Positions 40,857 to 53,519 of a stretch of 64,000 nucleotides of DNA are shown piece after piece. Both the position numbers and the translations under genes were made by a program. The notes under the pieces were generated by a model. The model saw only the letters and a list, made by a program, of their open reading frames with translations, did not search any database and was not told where the DNA came from. Each line of letters opens with the position of its first letter. Position 1 is the first letter of the stretch. Where the stretch lies: positions 34,793,766 to 34,857,765 of the forward strand of contig OZ023267.1 of assembly GCA_964006375.1 (NCBI GenBank), in the 5' to 3' direction. The DNA is from Tillus elongatus (Eukaryota; Arthropoda; Insecta; Coleoptera; Cleridae).

Positions 40857-41084
40857 CTTGATCCTAAAGGATTTGTTTTCCAAGCAAGTCCATATGCTGA
40901 TGGCGTGATATATTCCAAAGGATAAAATTTAAAGGCAATTCAAATATTTATACAAACATCCAATACAACTGAATTTTCTTTCTCCACTGAAAAAAATCAA
41001 GCGCATTTGGTTTTTTAAACTTATTTCACAAAACCTCCTCCATTAGCACTGTTGAATACTCAGCTACAGTATGTCCAAAAACAG
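40857..41084. other. Non-coding interval
   Basis: Nothing recognised. Confidence 0.35.
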
Positions 41085-41300
41085 TTTTTTATGGGGGCCC
41101 CTGAGATCATTGGTGTATCGGACCCCAATTGAAACAGAGGAGGAATTGAGGGACAGACTAGTGTTTTTATGCGACATCATTTGCAATACTTTTGGAATTT
41201 TTTAGAGTCCGTTGATCTGTGAGGCAAAAAGTGGAATCCTGCATCTTAGCAAGACGAGGTCAGTGTCAACAGTTTTTAAAGTTTTTTTTCACTGAGAGTA
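41085..41300 (+). pseudogene. Mariner-superfamily transposase C-terminal fragment
   Basis: FLWGPLRSLVYRTPIETEEE then LRDRLVFLCDIICN, the end of a transposase whose preceding part (HHGAPAHFS, FWGHLRSLVYRTSIETEE) is seen at 47246-47437. Only the tail is left here. 41301-41660 is non-coding. Confidence 0.65.
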
Positions 41301-41664
41301 ACTTTTAATTTAATAAATTTGATTCAATGTTAAAAATTGATTCAGATAGTTGACGGATGATTATTGTTCCCGTTACTTCCGTTACGTTCTTAAATCGCAT
41401 CGATCACTACTTTTGCAGATGAATCGAAAACGGTGGAAGATACGAGAATAATTCCAAAGACCAAAAAGCTAAAGAAATTAAAGAAAAATTCAAATTTCGT
41501 ATCAGAATTCACACAGGGTGCTCCAACAAAAAATTACGAAGCATAAAATAGTACATAACCCAAGAAAACATAAGACCCTGTATATGATAACTGACGATTT
41601 TGTCATTTTATTGTGGAGGCTCTTAAAGAAAATAGTTGACTATGTGTCTATTCATTTTTTTTCT

Positions 41665-41935
41665 TTTCAGTACATACTGTAACATTAACAACAACCGAGG
41701 TTCTGGCATTGCATTTGAGCAAGTTGAATTTTAGCGCGGTCCTCCCTTCGGGGGTGTGGGGGGGGTGTGTGTGTTTAAGCGGTCGGTTTCGTGTTCACGG
41801 GATGTTGGGAACGTCAAACTTCCCTACCCTCCTTACAAAAAGGCAGGGGTTCGGCAAAAGGATAGTGAGCTGAAACTGCTCCCTGGCGTCGGTGATTGGC
41901 CATAGTCGCTGAAATAAAGCGACGTTAAAGAAGGA
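41665..41935 (+). repeat. tRNA-derived SINE, 5'-truncated
   Basis: Lacks the tRNA-like head. Keeps 'acaaccgaggttctggcatt', a G-rich expansion near 41752-41775, 'ggcaggggttcggcaaaa' and 'gtcggtgattggccatagtc'. Confidence 0.72.
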
Positions 41936-42049
41936 AAAATATACACAACATTTTTTTTGTGAAGAATACTATTACTCCCTGAAATATCTGACGTTATGTT
42001 ACATCCTATATACAGTGTGTCCCAAACTGGATGGGAATATTTTGAGATG

Positions 42050-43080
42050 TTGGAATGTTATATTCGTTCTAACCGAAATACTGAGGCAGCTGCAAATTCA
42101 CATCAAAACAACTACCCAGAAAGACGATAACCAAACACCAAAATATTTCTCAGAATAGTGAACAATCTATTGAACGACGTTAGCTTCCACTGAAAGAAAC
42201 TACCAATGCCTAGAAATCAAGAAAGAAATAATGCCGTCTCACAGATTTCAAACGAAAACCCTCCGCAATTTGTTAGGTTTTATGGTGAACAAATTGACGT
42301 TTCAAAAAGTACGGTACACTGTGTATTAAAACAAAGTCATTACTATCCATACAAACTTACAATGGTACAAGGCTTCATTGTTGACGATTACCCTAAGCGA
42401 CTTCAATTCTGCAGATGGTATCAAAAATAATATGGACTGATGAATCCAGATTTACAAATTGTGGTGTGTATAATCGCCATAATAGGCATTATTGGGCAAA
42501 TGAAAATTCCCACCTAAAGGAAGAAAGACGATTGCAGGGCAGATTTGGTATTAATGTTTGGTGCGGCTTATTAGGTAAAAAACTGTTATTCTTATTTGTA
42601 GATTAGACAGTTGATTTAAAAAAAAATCAGGTAACCTCATTGTTGGACCGTTCTTTTTTTTTAAATACTTTAACTGAGGAAAGGTATCTTAATCTATTTA
42701 GAAATGATATCTTACCAACAATTAGAAGAGTTCATAATAATTAAGACGAGATTTCTTACCAACAAGACGGTTGTCCAGCTCAGGATCGTCAAAGAATGTT
42801 TGTACAAAAATTTTAATAATCGTGTCATTTGTAACAGTGGGCCGGTTCACTGGTGTGCTCGAAGTTCTGATATAACACCCATGGATTTTTATTTTTGGGG
42901 TACTCTCAAGAATGATGTGTAAAATTCGATCCACCACAAAATATCAATGAATTACGAAATAGAATCACGGAAGATATAAATCATATTAACCAAAACACCC
43001 TCACCAGAGTTTGCAGGCATGTTTCAAAAAGGTGTATAAAATGCATTGAACAAAACGGTGGCCATATTGAACAATTTTCT
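42050..43080 (+). pseudogene. Mariner-type transposase, degenerate
   Basis: 42206-42430 holds the linker after the HTH (MPRNQERNNAVSQISNENPP, VDDYPKRLQFCRWYQK). 42415 on: KIIWTDESRFTNCGVYNRHN (first catalytic Asp), RLQGRFGINVWCGLLG; 42740 on: YQQDGCPAQDRQRMF (second Asp; the His of CPAH is Gln); 42850 on: SSDITPMDFYFWGTLKNDV (third acidic region). The catalytic skeleton is visible in order, but there are multiple stops and frame changes. The cut-and-paste enzyme of the element at 42013-44503; now inactive. Confidence 0.8.
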
Positions 43081-43210
43081 ATTAAGTGTATTTTTAAGTT
43101 TCTAATTTATTATTTGTTAAGTTCCGTTTCTAATTGTGTTGTTTTGTGGAGTTTAAGTTTCTATTTGTTATATATAATTTCTGAACGTCACAGCGTCTGG
43201 GTTGAACATA

Positions 43211-43821
43211 TTTCCAAGGTAAAAAAAGAACAGAACAAGCTATACTCCATACTGAATTTATTCGGCCCATATATCTGGCCATCTTCATGGGCTTCGTTCT
43301 GTTTTTTATAACAGGAACTGAACTTTACAAGAAATCTATCATAGTGGCTGTTTTCATCGACTGTCGCTTCTGTTTCCTTGCACTATATGGGCGAAGGCAG
43401 AATTAAAAGCATTAAAACCTCAATTCACAGCAATGGACAAACGGCAATACAAATGAAAAATTTCGGATTTGAAATGGAGGACAGTTAAAAGCTGAATATC
43501 TTAAGTGAACGGGGATATTCGGCTTTTAACTGTCCTCCATTTCAAATGCGAATTTTTTTATTTGTATTGCCGTTTGTCCATTGCTGTGATTTGAGCTTTT
43601 CATGCTTCTAATTCTGCCTTCACCCATATAGTGCAAGGAAACAGAAGCGGCAGTCGATGAAAACAGCCACTATGATAGATTTGTAAAGTTCAATTCCTGT
43701 TATAAAAAACAGAACGAAGCCCCTGAAGCTGGCCAGATATATGGGCCGAAACGCGTAGGGCTTTTACTAAATAAATTCAGTCTGGAGTATAGCCTTGTTC
43801 TGTTCTTTTTTACCTTGGAAA
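43211..43821. repeat. Foldback element nested in the mariner
   Basis: Two near-identical inverted arms of about 280-310 bp (43211-43490 and 43511-43821) surround a loop of about 20 bp. For example 'tttccaaggtaaaaaaagaa' at the left is mirrored by 'ttctttttttaccttggaaa' at the right. No coding content and no second copy in this window. Confidence 0.85.
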
Positions 43822-44534
43822 TCTGTTTGTTATTGCCGGGTTTCGTTATTAAACTGTTTCACATAGTATTACCTAGCATTATTACCTAATTAAGTATTGT
43901 AAATTAAATCACAATATTTCTTTATCGTGAATCATTACGGAAAATTATGTTAAAAGTAGAAGTCTATTGTTATACTCCATGGCCTACTGCTTTTGAACAC
44001 TTTTTTTGTCATTTGTTTTCTGGTATTGTATTTTATAGCCTACTATCTTCAAAACGTTGCTTCTCAAAATTGTCAGTGCAATTACAAGATTTCTCAAGCA
44101 TGTTGTACATCATTGGCAAGATCTTTTCACAGGCTATCATATGAGCAAAAAATCCAATATGTCTGCCATAACAAAAACAAACGTAGATACCTGTAGCTCC
44201 AAAAACAAATAACAATCCTAACTTGAGAATAGCACAAAATGATTATTCTGTAAAAAGTGTCCTGATAATGTGCAAGTCTTAGACATGTTAGATCAACACC
44301 GACTTAGATATTGAAAAAAAAAAAAAGAAATCGTCAAATTTTGTTTTTTTCAAAATAACTCGAAAGCGAAAAAGGCAGGGCAAAATGCAAGCCATATTTA
44401 AAACGAGCATTAAATTCTACAAAATATTGCCAACTTAAACGTCTCCCTATCTCTAATAATAACGGAGATAGCAATACATTCCCATCCAGTTTGGGACACA
44501 CTTTATAGGCCCTGGTATAGAGATTTTATTTAAA

Positions 44535-44744
44535 AGCACACTTGGAGAACCCAGATCACCATAACACATTAAAAAAACCTAACGATTCTTTCACTAACCA
44601 AGTTAGCGCTATCTGATGCGCCTCTGATGACGTTAACTTGGTTAGTGAAACGATCGCTGGGGTTTTTAAAATATGTTGTGGTGATTTGGGTTCTCCAAGT
44701 GTGCTTATCAATGCTCATCACGGGTTCCAATCTTCACTTAGTGA
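44535..44744 (+). mobile_element. Retrozyme-like hairpin element, copy e
   Basis: A 210-bp unit. Flanks ATTTTATTTAAA (44523-44534) and ATTTCATTTAAA (44745-44756) match at 11 of 12 bases, consistent with an aged target-site duplication. The plus strand 44621-44662 reads CCT, CTGATGA, C, GTTAAC-TTG-GTTAGT, GAAAC, GATCG; the cleavage triplet reads GCT instead of GTH. The opposite arm has a weaker core. Confidence 0.7.
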
Positions 44745-44756
44745 ATTTCATTTAAA

Positions 44757-46571
44757 GTTGAAAATGTAGTGTTCCATCAAACCACCACCACACCAGGAGC
44801 CAAAGGACATTTTTATGTGCACTTCGAGAATCAGCTCGATGTCGCCAATTACCCGTAAGATTATGTCGGTACAAGCTGAAACATCCTGTATACTCGAAAT
44901 CTAATTAAACATTTGTTCGTCACCTGAATATAATTTTTCTGTAAACACCCCTGCTTAATAAAGTTTGGAGGGTAATAAATCTCTTTTTATGCTTCTACTT
45001 CCTTTGATCACCGTCAGAACATCCCTCTCACCCAATTTCGTGACTGTTGACATTTCCCTTTTTATAAATGATAGCATCAAATTTGTTATGACACCGCCAC
45101 ATTCGTCACTTTATCGGCTGAATATTCCCAGGGATTCTAGAATCCTTACAAACCCAATCCACACCCCCAGAAAGCTCACAGAGCCGGAACATTCGTCTAA
45201 GGTGTCTCTCCACAACCCAATTTGCTATGATTCCGGTGCATACAACAGAAGTTAAAGCCACACGAAGCGGCTTTATTCGGATGTTATGACGTAAAATGCA
45301 TTCAATTTCCTATGCACCCGGTTTCTGGGGCCACTTGATCTTATGATGGTGTGATGCCCGTCTCTTAGCCTCTAGCCTCTAGTACGCAAGCCGCTCTCTG
45401 TAGTATGGATTGTGTAGGAAGGCTGGCAAAGGTAGGGCGGGAGAACCAGAATACGGCTAAGCGGTAGAATTCAACATTCGTATTTTGTTGCCGTACGCGT
45501 CCGTAATCCTCTGCTGTTGTGTGGTGTTGCATTTGGAGCTTTTTACCGATCCCGATACAATTTACAGAGATTTCTTAAAGTTTTCTTGACAGAAAAGTGT
45601 TAGTGAATGCTGTGTAAGTGACAGAAAATGTATCTGTTTGTTTTGTTTTAGTTGTTGTTTCTTTTTAGTTCGTTTTGTTTGTGGATTATAACCTGCACGA
45701 ATTCTTCCTTGACAGGTTTGTAGATTTACGTTAGCAATGCACTCTCTTGACCACCTGCATATTTGAATGGCAATGTTCCTTGATATTTGACCTCATGTTT
45801 GTTAGTTTTAAGAAAAAGATGATAATCTACTTTCGTTTTCATTCATCAAATGACCACACTTTTGCTGCATGCTTAAAACACATCTGACCTCTTTTATGGC
45901 TTTTAATTCTTTTCGCTTTTATTAAGTGCAAGTTATTTCTTATCGACGTTTTATCGATATGTTTTTGTTTGTAAACACATGACTCATTCTTTTACAATTA
46001 AATGTACCTACGTATAGACGCTTTAATTTTATCAATTTTACAATTTTATCTGAATCATTGTGGCTTGTATAGGATGAATCGACGATTGAATAAAGTAAAT
46101 TTGTCGTTTAAGGGTAAACTTTTTAAATGAACTGTATATATTATAATATAAGGTTGCTAAGTATGTGCAATTTAAAATTATTTTGAACAGTGTTCCAAAA
46201 AAGCGGGGAAAAATTGGTATTTTTTAAGAAACACCTGGGTGTAATTCGATTTTTAAATTCTACACACTGAAACATTCTTATTATAGGTTTAATATAATAT
46301 GTAAAATTTATGGCTTTCAATTAATTTGAATTTTATACAAAAAATCACATTTACAAGTAACTTTATTATTACGTATACAGGGTCTGTTGCTTATAATTAG
46401 TGCGGCTTCTGCTACTTGTGTTTTTGGAAATATAAAAAAAATACCTAATGAAAGTTGTAGATCTTTTCACAAGTTGTGAGAATTTGCTTTTGGAAAAACC
46501 AGATCAACATTGCAGAATCAAAAAAATTACGTAACCTTATTTTTTGAAATAGAACATTACGATACGATTGC
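44757..46571. other. Long interval without a recognised gene
   Basis: A 96-codon frame at 44965-45255 lacks any family motif. The part 45290-45620 is GC-richer, contains several CpGs and a possible donor (GTGTAAGTG near 45613), so it could be a promoter with a non-coding first exon; this is weak. The remainder is AT-rich and featureless. Confidence 0.3.
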
Positions 46572-46701
46572 TCAGAATGAAAGTCCTTTTAGTGAATTTT
46601 CTTAAAAAAAAATCAGTAATGAGGAGATCCCGACTTTTCTTCAAATGAGCTCTAATTAGCCCCCTAGAGCACATATCCGCGGTCAGTTTCGATTTTTATA
46701 T

Positions 46702-46793
<92 letters not shown>

Positions 46794-46916
46794 TGAAACT
46801 TACCCTGGATATGGGTTCTAGGGAGGCTAGTTCACTCTCATTTGAAGTTTTTTTCAAAATTCAAAAGTCGGGATCGCCTCATTAGTGAATTTGTTGTAAG
46901 AAAATTCCCTAAAAAT
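46572..46916. repeat. Foldback: two inverted arms around (AT)n
   Basis: A complete symmetric unit. Left: terminal hairpin and arm (46572-46703); (AT)n 46704-46790; right arm with 'ggatatgggttctagggagg' and a terminal hairpin (46791-46916). It shows that the arm/AT/arm structure exists on its own, as well as within the 1.4 kb composite. Confidence 0.85.
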
Positions 46917-47115
46917 AATGACTATTTCTAATAATAATAGATTTGGAATATTCAACTGATCATAATATACATCATTCGGTAAATGTGCAATTTACCTCTC
47001 AGAGAGTTTGTAGATTTTTTCAGAAACATGCTTAGAACCCCCCCTGGATGATAAAACTGCAAGAACAATTTCTTGTAAACAACCCGCTAGAAAGTTACGG
47101 GACTAGGATTATTGG
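46911..47115 (+). repeat. Direct repeat with 38556-38762
   Basis: See 38556-38762. Here the last 20 bases overlap the beginning of the transposase frame. Confidence 0.7.
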
Positions 47116-47460
47116 GGATTATTCGAGAGGACCATTTTTTCTGCCGGTAAGACCGAATGGATGTAATTATTATCAATTTCCGGAAGAGGAATTTCCAGTG
47201 CTTTTAGAAGAGGTAAGATTTCTTTGCAGAAACCAAATGTAGTTCATGCACCATGGTGCGCCAGCACATTTCAGTATGGTGGTGTGGGAGTTCCTGAATC
47301 AACATTTTAACAACCGTTGGATAGGTCGAGGGAGACCCCGGCTATGGCCTCCTAGATTTCCATCACTGAATGGACTTCTTTTTTGGGGCCACCTGAGATC
47401 ATTGGTGTATCGGACCTCAATTGAAACAGAGGAGTAATTGAGAAATAGAATAGTGGCTTC
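47048..47460 (+). pseudogene. Mariner-superfamily transposase fragment
   Basis: Two overlapping frames: GTRIIGDYSRGPFFLPVRPN, FPEEEFPVLLEEVRFLCRNQ, then after a stop MHHGAPAHFSMVVWEFLNQH, RWIGRGRPRLWPPRFPSLNG and FWGHLRSLVYRTSIETEE. HHGAPAH is the second catalytic region (usually HDGAPAH, so the Asp is lost), and PRFPSLNGLLFWG the third. The N-terminal domains are missing here; a related HTH fragment lies at 50056-50310 on the minus strand. Confidence 0.75.
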
Positions 47461-47461
47461 A

Positions 47462-48563
47462 TGCGACATCATGTATGTATCACACCAATAACTCAAAAAA
47501 TAATGGACCGATTTTGATTAAATGTGGAGAATACCTTCCTTTTGCAAGTGACTTGGATAAGTTCGTTAGTCAGGAACATCGGCCCAGGTTTTCCCGGAAA
47601 ATTTTGTGTTTTCTTTCGAACAAAATTTATATCTCCGGAAATAACAAAGCAAGGGTTTATACAATTATAGGTAAATTACCTGCCAAAACTTAGCTCGGTA
47701 CGTCAAAAGACAAAAAAAGTTATACGCATTTAAAGAAAAATAAATTGGGGGTTTCCTCAAAACGTCAAAGTCGCGATTTAAGACATTAAAATTGGCAACA
47801 TTTAGGCAAAGAACTTGAATCTAATACGGGCTATGGGAAGAAAATGTATCAAGAAGAATGTTTTACAAACCCTGAAGTCTTGGTTTCAACCGTCATTGCC
47901 CTTCATTTTACTAAAATATTTCCAGAAAATTCATTTCAAATAGACCCTTTCTCTGATGCTTGGTAGTAGCCTTAGCAACAGAGTTTATCGTTTAATGGTA
48001 TATAATTTTTGTCGAATTTTCGTAAAAAATCAATAAAGCTCAATATATTCGTTATTATACAAGATATGAAAAAATTGTATACGTTAATTATGGGTGTCTT
48101 GAGCTACATCTTAAAAAATTATTTCTACAATCACAGGCTGGCCCATAAGTCGTTGGAGATACAAATTTTCTTTTTTTTTTAGTTGAACACGCCTTATGTT
48201 ATTGCATTTTTGCATTTTTCATCGAAACATAATGCATGTCTGTAAGAAAAGAAATTCTGGACGCAGAAAGTGCGTTATGGTAGCGAATTTTGATCAAATG
48301 CTTCATATTTGAATAGCTCAATTTGCTATTAACCTATAAGTCTGACCAAGAAACAAATTTTCGGGAACACTTTAAGTTTACTTTGGGAAATTTTTGTACA
48401 CTTTCAAACAATAAAGTTAATTTGGTGAAACATGGCACATTGTTTTTACTATATAGGTTATACTGGTAACCAAATTTAATACCTGCTTCCTTAAAAAAAA
48501 CACATATTTGCTATTAAAAACATTTTAATGAAAATTCAGTACCATAACGCATTTGCTGCGTCC
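47462..48563 (+). repeat. Composite repeat lacking the arm (spacer and Penelope-tail block)
   Basis: Begins 'atgtatcacaccaataactc' without an (AT)n tract, runs through the whole spacer ('ctttctctgatgcttggtag', 'aaagctcaatatattcg', 'cccataagtcgttggagata') and ends with the complete inverted-repeat block 48259-48563. 48564-48925 holds nothing recognisable. Confidence 0.8.
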
Positions 48564-48929
48564 AGACTTTTATTTTATTTTAAAAGTAAGATCATAGGTT
48601 ATATTATAATGAGCCGTTTTAAAAATATTCCGCGTCAAACATATTGATTCTACAGTACTAATTACCCATTGCGGAAAAGTATTCAAAGATTGCCATGAAA
48701 TGAATAAAATGACTGAGTAATCATAGGAGCTTAGAGAAAACAAATAACAATAGCTATGAAAACCAAATTTATATACCTACTTTTTTGCACCAATTATTTT
48801 ATAAGATAATGGTGTTTATTGTGAAGAAGAAACGTTTGAAACTTCACGATGACACACTGTATTTAATCACTAAAACAATATTAATAATGAATTCAAAAAA
48901 CAAACTATGAGTCCGATATCAAACGGTTG

Positions 48930-50040
48930 TTAGTGAATTTTCTTAAAAAAATCACTAATGGGGAGATCTGTAATAAGTACACTTGGAGAAAACCCAAATC
49001 ACCACAACACATATTTCAGAGACCTTACGATCGTTTCGTTGACCATGTCAACATCTTCAGAGGAAGAAAAATTCTTCTTCCTTTGAAGATGTTGACATGG
49101 TCAACGAAACGATCGTAAGGTCTCTGAAATATGTGTTGTGGTGATTTGGGTTTTCTCCAGTGTACTTATTAGTGCTCATCACATGTTCCAGTTTTCACAT
49201 AGGGGAGATCTGTGTTAATAATAATGGACCGATTTTGATAAAATTTCGTAGGTACCTTCCTTTTGCAAGTGGCTTGGATAGGTTCGTTAGCCAGGAAAAT
49301 CGGACCAGTTTTCCTAGAAAATTCTGGGTTATCTTTCGGAAAATTTTTGTTTCTCTGAAAATAAGAAAGCTATGCCAATCAAATCTGGTAATCAGGTTTA
49401 CACTATTAAACTTACCATACATGCCAAAATCAGATCACTAAGTTTAAAGAAAAAAAGTTATAGACATTAAAAAAAAACTTGGGTGCCATTGATGACCAGA
49501 GAACTGCACAAACCAAAACATTTTGTGTGGATAACAAAATCTATTATATAATACAGACAAAGATTAAGTTTTCTTGACGCAAAAAGGTCAAGAAATAATA
49601 GAAAAGTTACTTTGAAAAATTTATAGTTTTTCTTCTGAAAATGTCAAAGTCGCGATTTGAAACGTCAAAATTTGCAACTTTTGGACGGAGAACCTGAAAC
49701 AAATACAGATTATGTAAAAGAAATGTCATAAAAAATGTGTTTTACAACGCCTTAAGTTACAGCTTTAACCATTATTGTCCTTCATTTTACTAAAATATTT
49801 TCAGAAAATAAATTTCAAATAGACCCTTTCTCTGATGAATCGGCAGTAGTTTCAGTTATATTGTTCCTGGTTTAATAGTCTATCCTTTTTCGCGAATTTT
49901 CGTATAAAAATCGTTATTGAGAAGACCGCGACTTTAAAATTATAAAAATATTTCTTCAAATGATTGCGAACTAGGCCCCTTCGGGGGCAATTTCAGTTTT
50001 TACATGTTTACATATATACAGGGTGGTGCATTTTTACTGT
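48930..50040 (+). repeat. Composite repeat, divergent copy split by retrozyme-like copy f
   Basis: The terminal hairpin (48930-48960) is interrupted by copy f at 48971-49201. The spacer resumes at 49203 ('aataatggaccgattttgat' to about 49900), followed by an arm ('cgaactaggccccttcgg') at 49920-50020. Confidence 0.7.
48971..49201 (+). mobile_element. Retrozyme-like hairpin element, copy f (11-bp TSD)
   Basis: A 231-bp unit flanked by GGGGAGATCTG at 48960-48970 and 49202-49212 (perfect). It is an almost perfect hairpin with 95-bp arms (48972-49170) and a single-stranded-type tail of about 30 bp ('agtgctcatcacatgttcca'). A hammerhead-like core occurs on both strands: minus 49064-49021 with CTGAAGA, T, GTTGAC-ATG-GTCAAC, GAAAC, GATCGT, A; plus 49079-49120, the same but TTGAAGA. 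The minus-strand core is complete. Confidence 0.78.
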
Positions 50041-50055
50041 AAAGCTCAATATACG

Positions 50056-50330
50056 GGAAAATATTATAAAAGTTATGTGAGGATTCAGATTCAAGTAATC
50101 CAATCTCACTTCTTCGCTTACTCGAGGTCGACCTTCTCGAGGCGAATCTTTCACAGATCCTGTTTCCTATGAATTTGGCAACCAATTTACTTACTGTAGA
50201 TCTTGCAATTGGCGGTCTATCAAGATGTTGTTGTTTAAATAACTCGCATGCTTCCTGATGACTTCTAAGCCTGTCGCTATATCCAATCATCATTAATATC
50301 TTTATTCTTTTACTTTCAGTTAAAAGTGCT
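50056..50330 (-). pseudogene. Transposase N-terminal HTH fragment
   Basis: Minus strand: MMIGYSDRLRSHQEACELFK then HLDRPPIARSTVSKLVAKFI, a paired-like helix-turn-helix of insect mariner-superfamily transposases, followed in other frames by remnants of the GRP linker. 'acagggtggtgcatttttac' at 50018-50037 is a likely terminal repeat of the same element. It is squeezed between two composite repeats. Confidence 0.65.
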
Positions 50331-50331
50331 T

Positions 50332-51702
<1,371 letters not shown>

Positions 51703-52440
51703 AGGCTTTTTTTTGTGTTAAAATCGAATTATAATTGATCCCCTTTAGCACTTTTACACTTTCACTACTAAGGCTATTAATTATTAATTAACACGGCAGG
51801 TAATAATGGAAATTAGTTCACAATTTCACATTATTTACTGAATTCTAAATCCATACTGCGATAAAAGTCCGATAACTGAATACTGATGACAGCGAATAAT
51901 CATTAATTATCACGAGTGTGGTTAAAAATTTATTGTGACTACTTTCTATTTCACTTGTTAAATAGCTACATCACAAAGTATAAAAAATCACAAAATCAAG
52001 TGTTCATTACTTTAGAAAAGTGAAGGAAAACCTCATTATTCTAATGAAAGCTCGTCCTAAATAAAAAACGGTGAGAAATGTTCCTTATTTCTTATTACAT
52101 TTACGTTACCATTTTTAAAGTAAATGATGCTATTTTTTCAAAATAATTGTTATGCCAGGTATCACTTTTTTTCATCACCATATAAATAGTAAGCACGTCT
52201 ATAAAAACGGTAAAAAATATGGTTGTTTAAAAAAATTATGATGACGTCAGCATTCAGAAATAGGTGACGTTAGAAAAGTAATTTTTACGTCATAAGTTGG
52301 CAACTGAAGAGATAAAATTAACCTGCCCGAGCGTTTTCTTGGAAAATTAAATAACGCATTTATGAATTATGGTCCAAACTTTGTCATCACACTGTTGATA
52401 TTTTACTCATATAATTCATAACAAGATGAACAACTCTAGT
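51703..52440. other. Interval between the facing composite copies
   Basis: AT-rich, no gene recognised before the LINE fragment at 52445. Confidence 0.4.
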
Positions 52441-52444
52441 TTAG

Positions 52445-53180
52445 AGGTGAAATTCGCCTAGACAAGAACGCATCAACTTACACTGCTGGAGGAGTAGCAA
52501 TACTTAAAGCCCTTACCTACATTCTAGACCGGAAAATTCCAAATGCCTTGGTTATCCGCGACTCAAAGTCAGTCTTACAGAGTTTAAAACATTTTTCACT
52601 TAAAAACTATAAAGACGAAATTATCTGCACTTGAAGAAGAACATACGATGAAATTGCCTCCAACAATCAAAGCGTAATCTTTATGTGGTCGAAAGCTCCT
52701 TCCGGGATACCGGGAAATGAAGCAGTAGATCTACTGGTAAAGAACACAACTGTAAGCGGTAATAAAGTGATATAAGTTGAAGATTCAAATTAGAAGCAAC
52801 GTCGAAAAATCATTATGTGCAAATTCATCCTACAATTCCCTATAGAATACTGCACATAGAACAACATAACACCTCACGATTTTATACTCGGTCTCTTACA
52901 AGAATGAGGTTAAACCACGGACGGTTCCCAGCACACCTCCACAAAATAAGCAATGCAACTAGTCCAAAATGTTCCTGCGATAACGAATCCATAACTGATT
53001 TGAATCATATGCTATTCGCCTGCAATCATTATAATATACATACACAATCACTAATTTAAAATCAAAAGAACGGTGGCGTAGAGTTCCCAACAAGCATCGT
53101 TACATTGTTAATCCAAGAAAATATCACCATATTAGTCAAGTTTCTACAACAGGCAGATATTTCTTTATAAAACTGTATCC
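52445..53180 (+). pseudogene. LINE RNase H and C-terminal fragment
   Basis: RNase H: RLDKNASTYTAGGVAILKAL (the TAE Glu is Gly), NALVIRDSKSVLQSLKHF (Asp present), SVIFMWSKAPSGIPGNEAVD. Then the post-RNase H segment HIEQHNTSRFYTRSLTRMRL, NHGRFPAHLHKI, CSCDNESITDLNHMLFACNH with Cys/His spacing typical of Jockey/I-type LINEs. One stop within RNase H and frame changes. A (TAGTT)n run near 53252-53276 could mark the tail. Confidence 0.75.
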
Positions 53181-53519
53181 AGACACTTTAGCTACTCACA
53201 CTCACATTGATACATTAAAGAACACCGGATGAGGCTTTGTCATAGTTTTATGTAGTTTAGTTTAGTTTAGTTTATATTTCAAGGATTCAATGTCGATAGA
53301 GATCTGATATAACAACTCATGAGACTTTTAAATTAGATTAGTTTCAACAAGCATTCCTCATGTTTCACCTTGTGTCAAACCCATCTTATAGTGGCCACGT
53401 CTTGTACTGTCATGACAAAAAGAAGCCCTTATTGGCGCTAGGCTTGAAGAATTGTGCCCCTGTCTTTCCTATAGTTAAATAAGGTAATCCTACTTACGTT
53501 TGTATAAATTACGAGCATA

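Larger units (their letters stand above)
42013..44503 (+). mobile_element. IS630/mariner-type element with TIRs and TA sites
   Basis: Left end CAGTGTGTCCCAAACTGGAT and right end ATCCAGTTTGGGACACACTT are inverted repeats of about 25 bp, flanked by TA (42011-42012; 44504-44505). The element is 2.5 kb because a foldback of about 610 bp (43211-43821) sits inside it. The transposase region is 42050-43080. Confidence 0.85.

Noticed and set aside
44965..45255. 96-codon open frame as a gene
   Set aside because: No recognisable motif or splice context, and neither flank supports transcription.
47940..47970. 'tctctgatgcttgg' in the composite spacer as a hammerhead box
   Set aside because: It reads CTGATGC, and no stem II plus GAAA follows at the right distance.
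53250..53280. (TTTAG)n-like run as an insect telomeric repeat
   Set aside because: Insect telomeres use TTAGG; this short TAGTT run is more likely a LINE tail or microsatellite.
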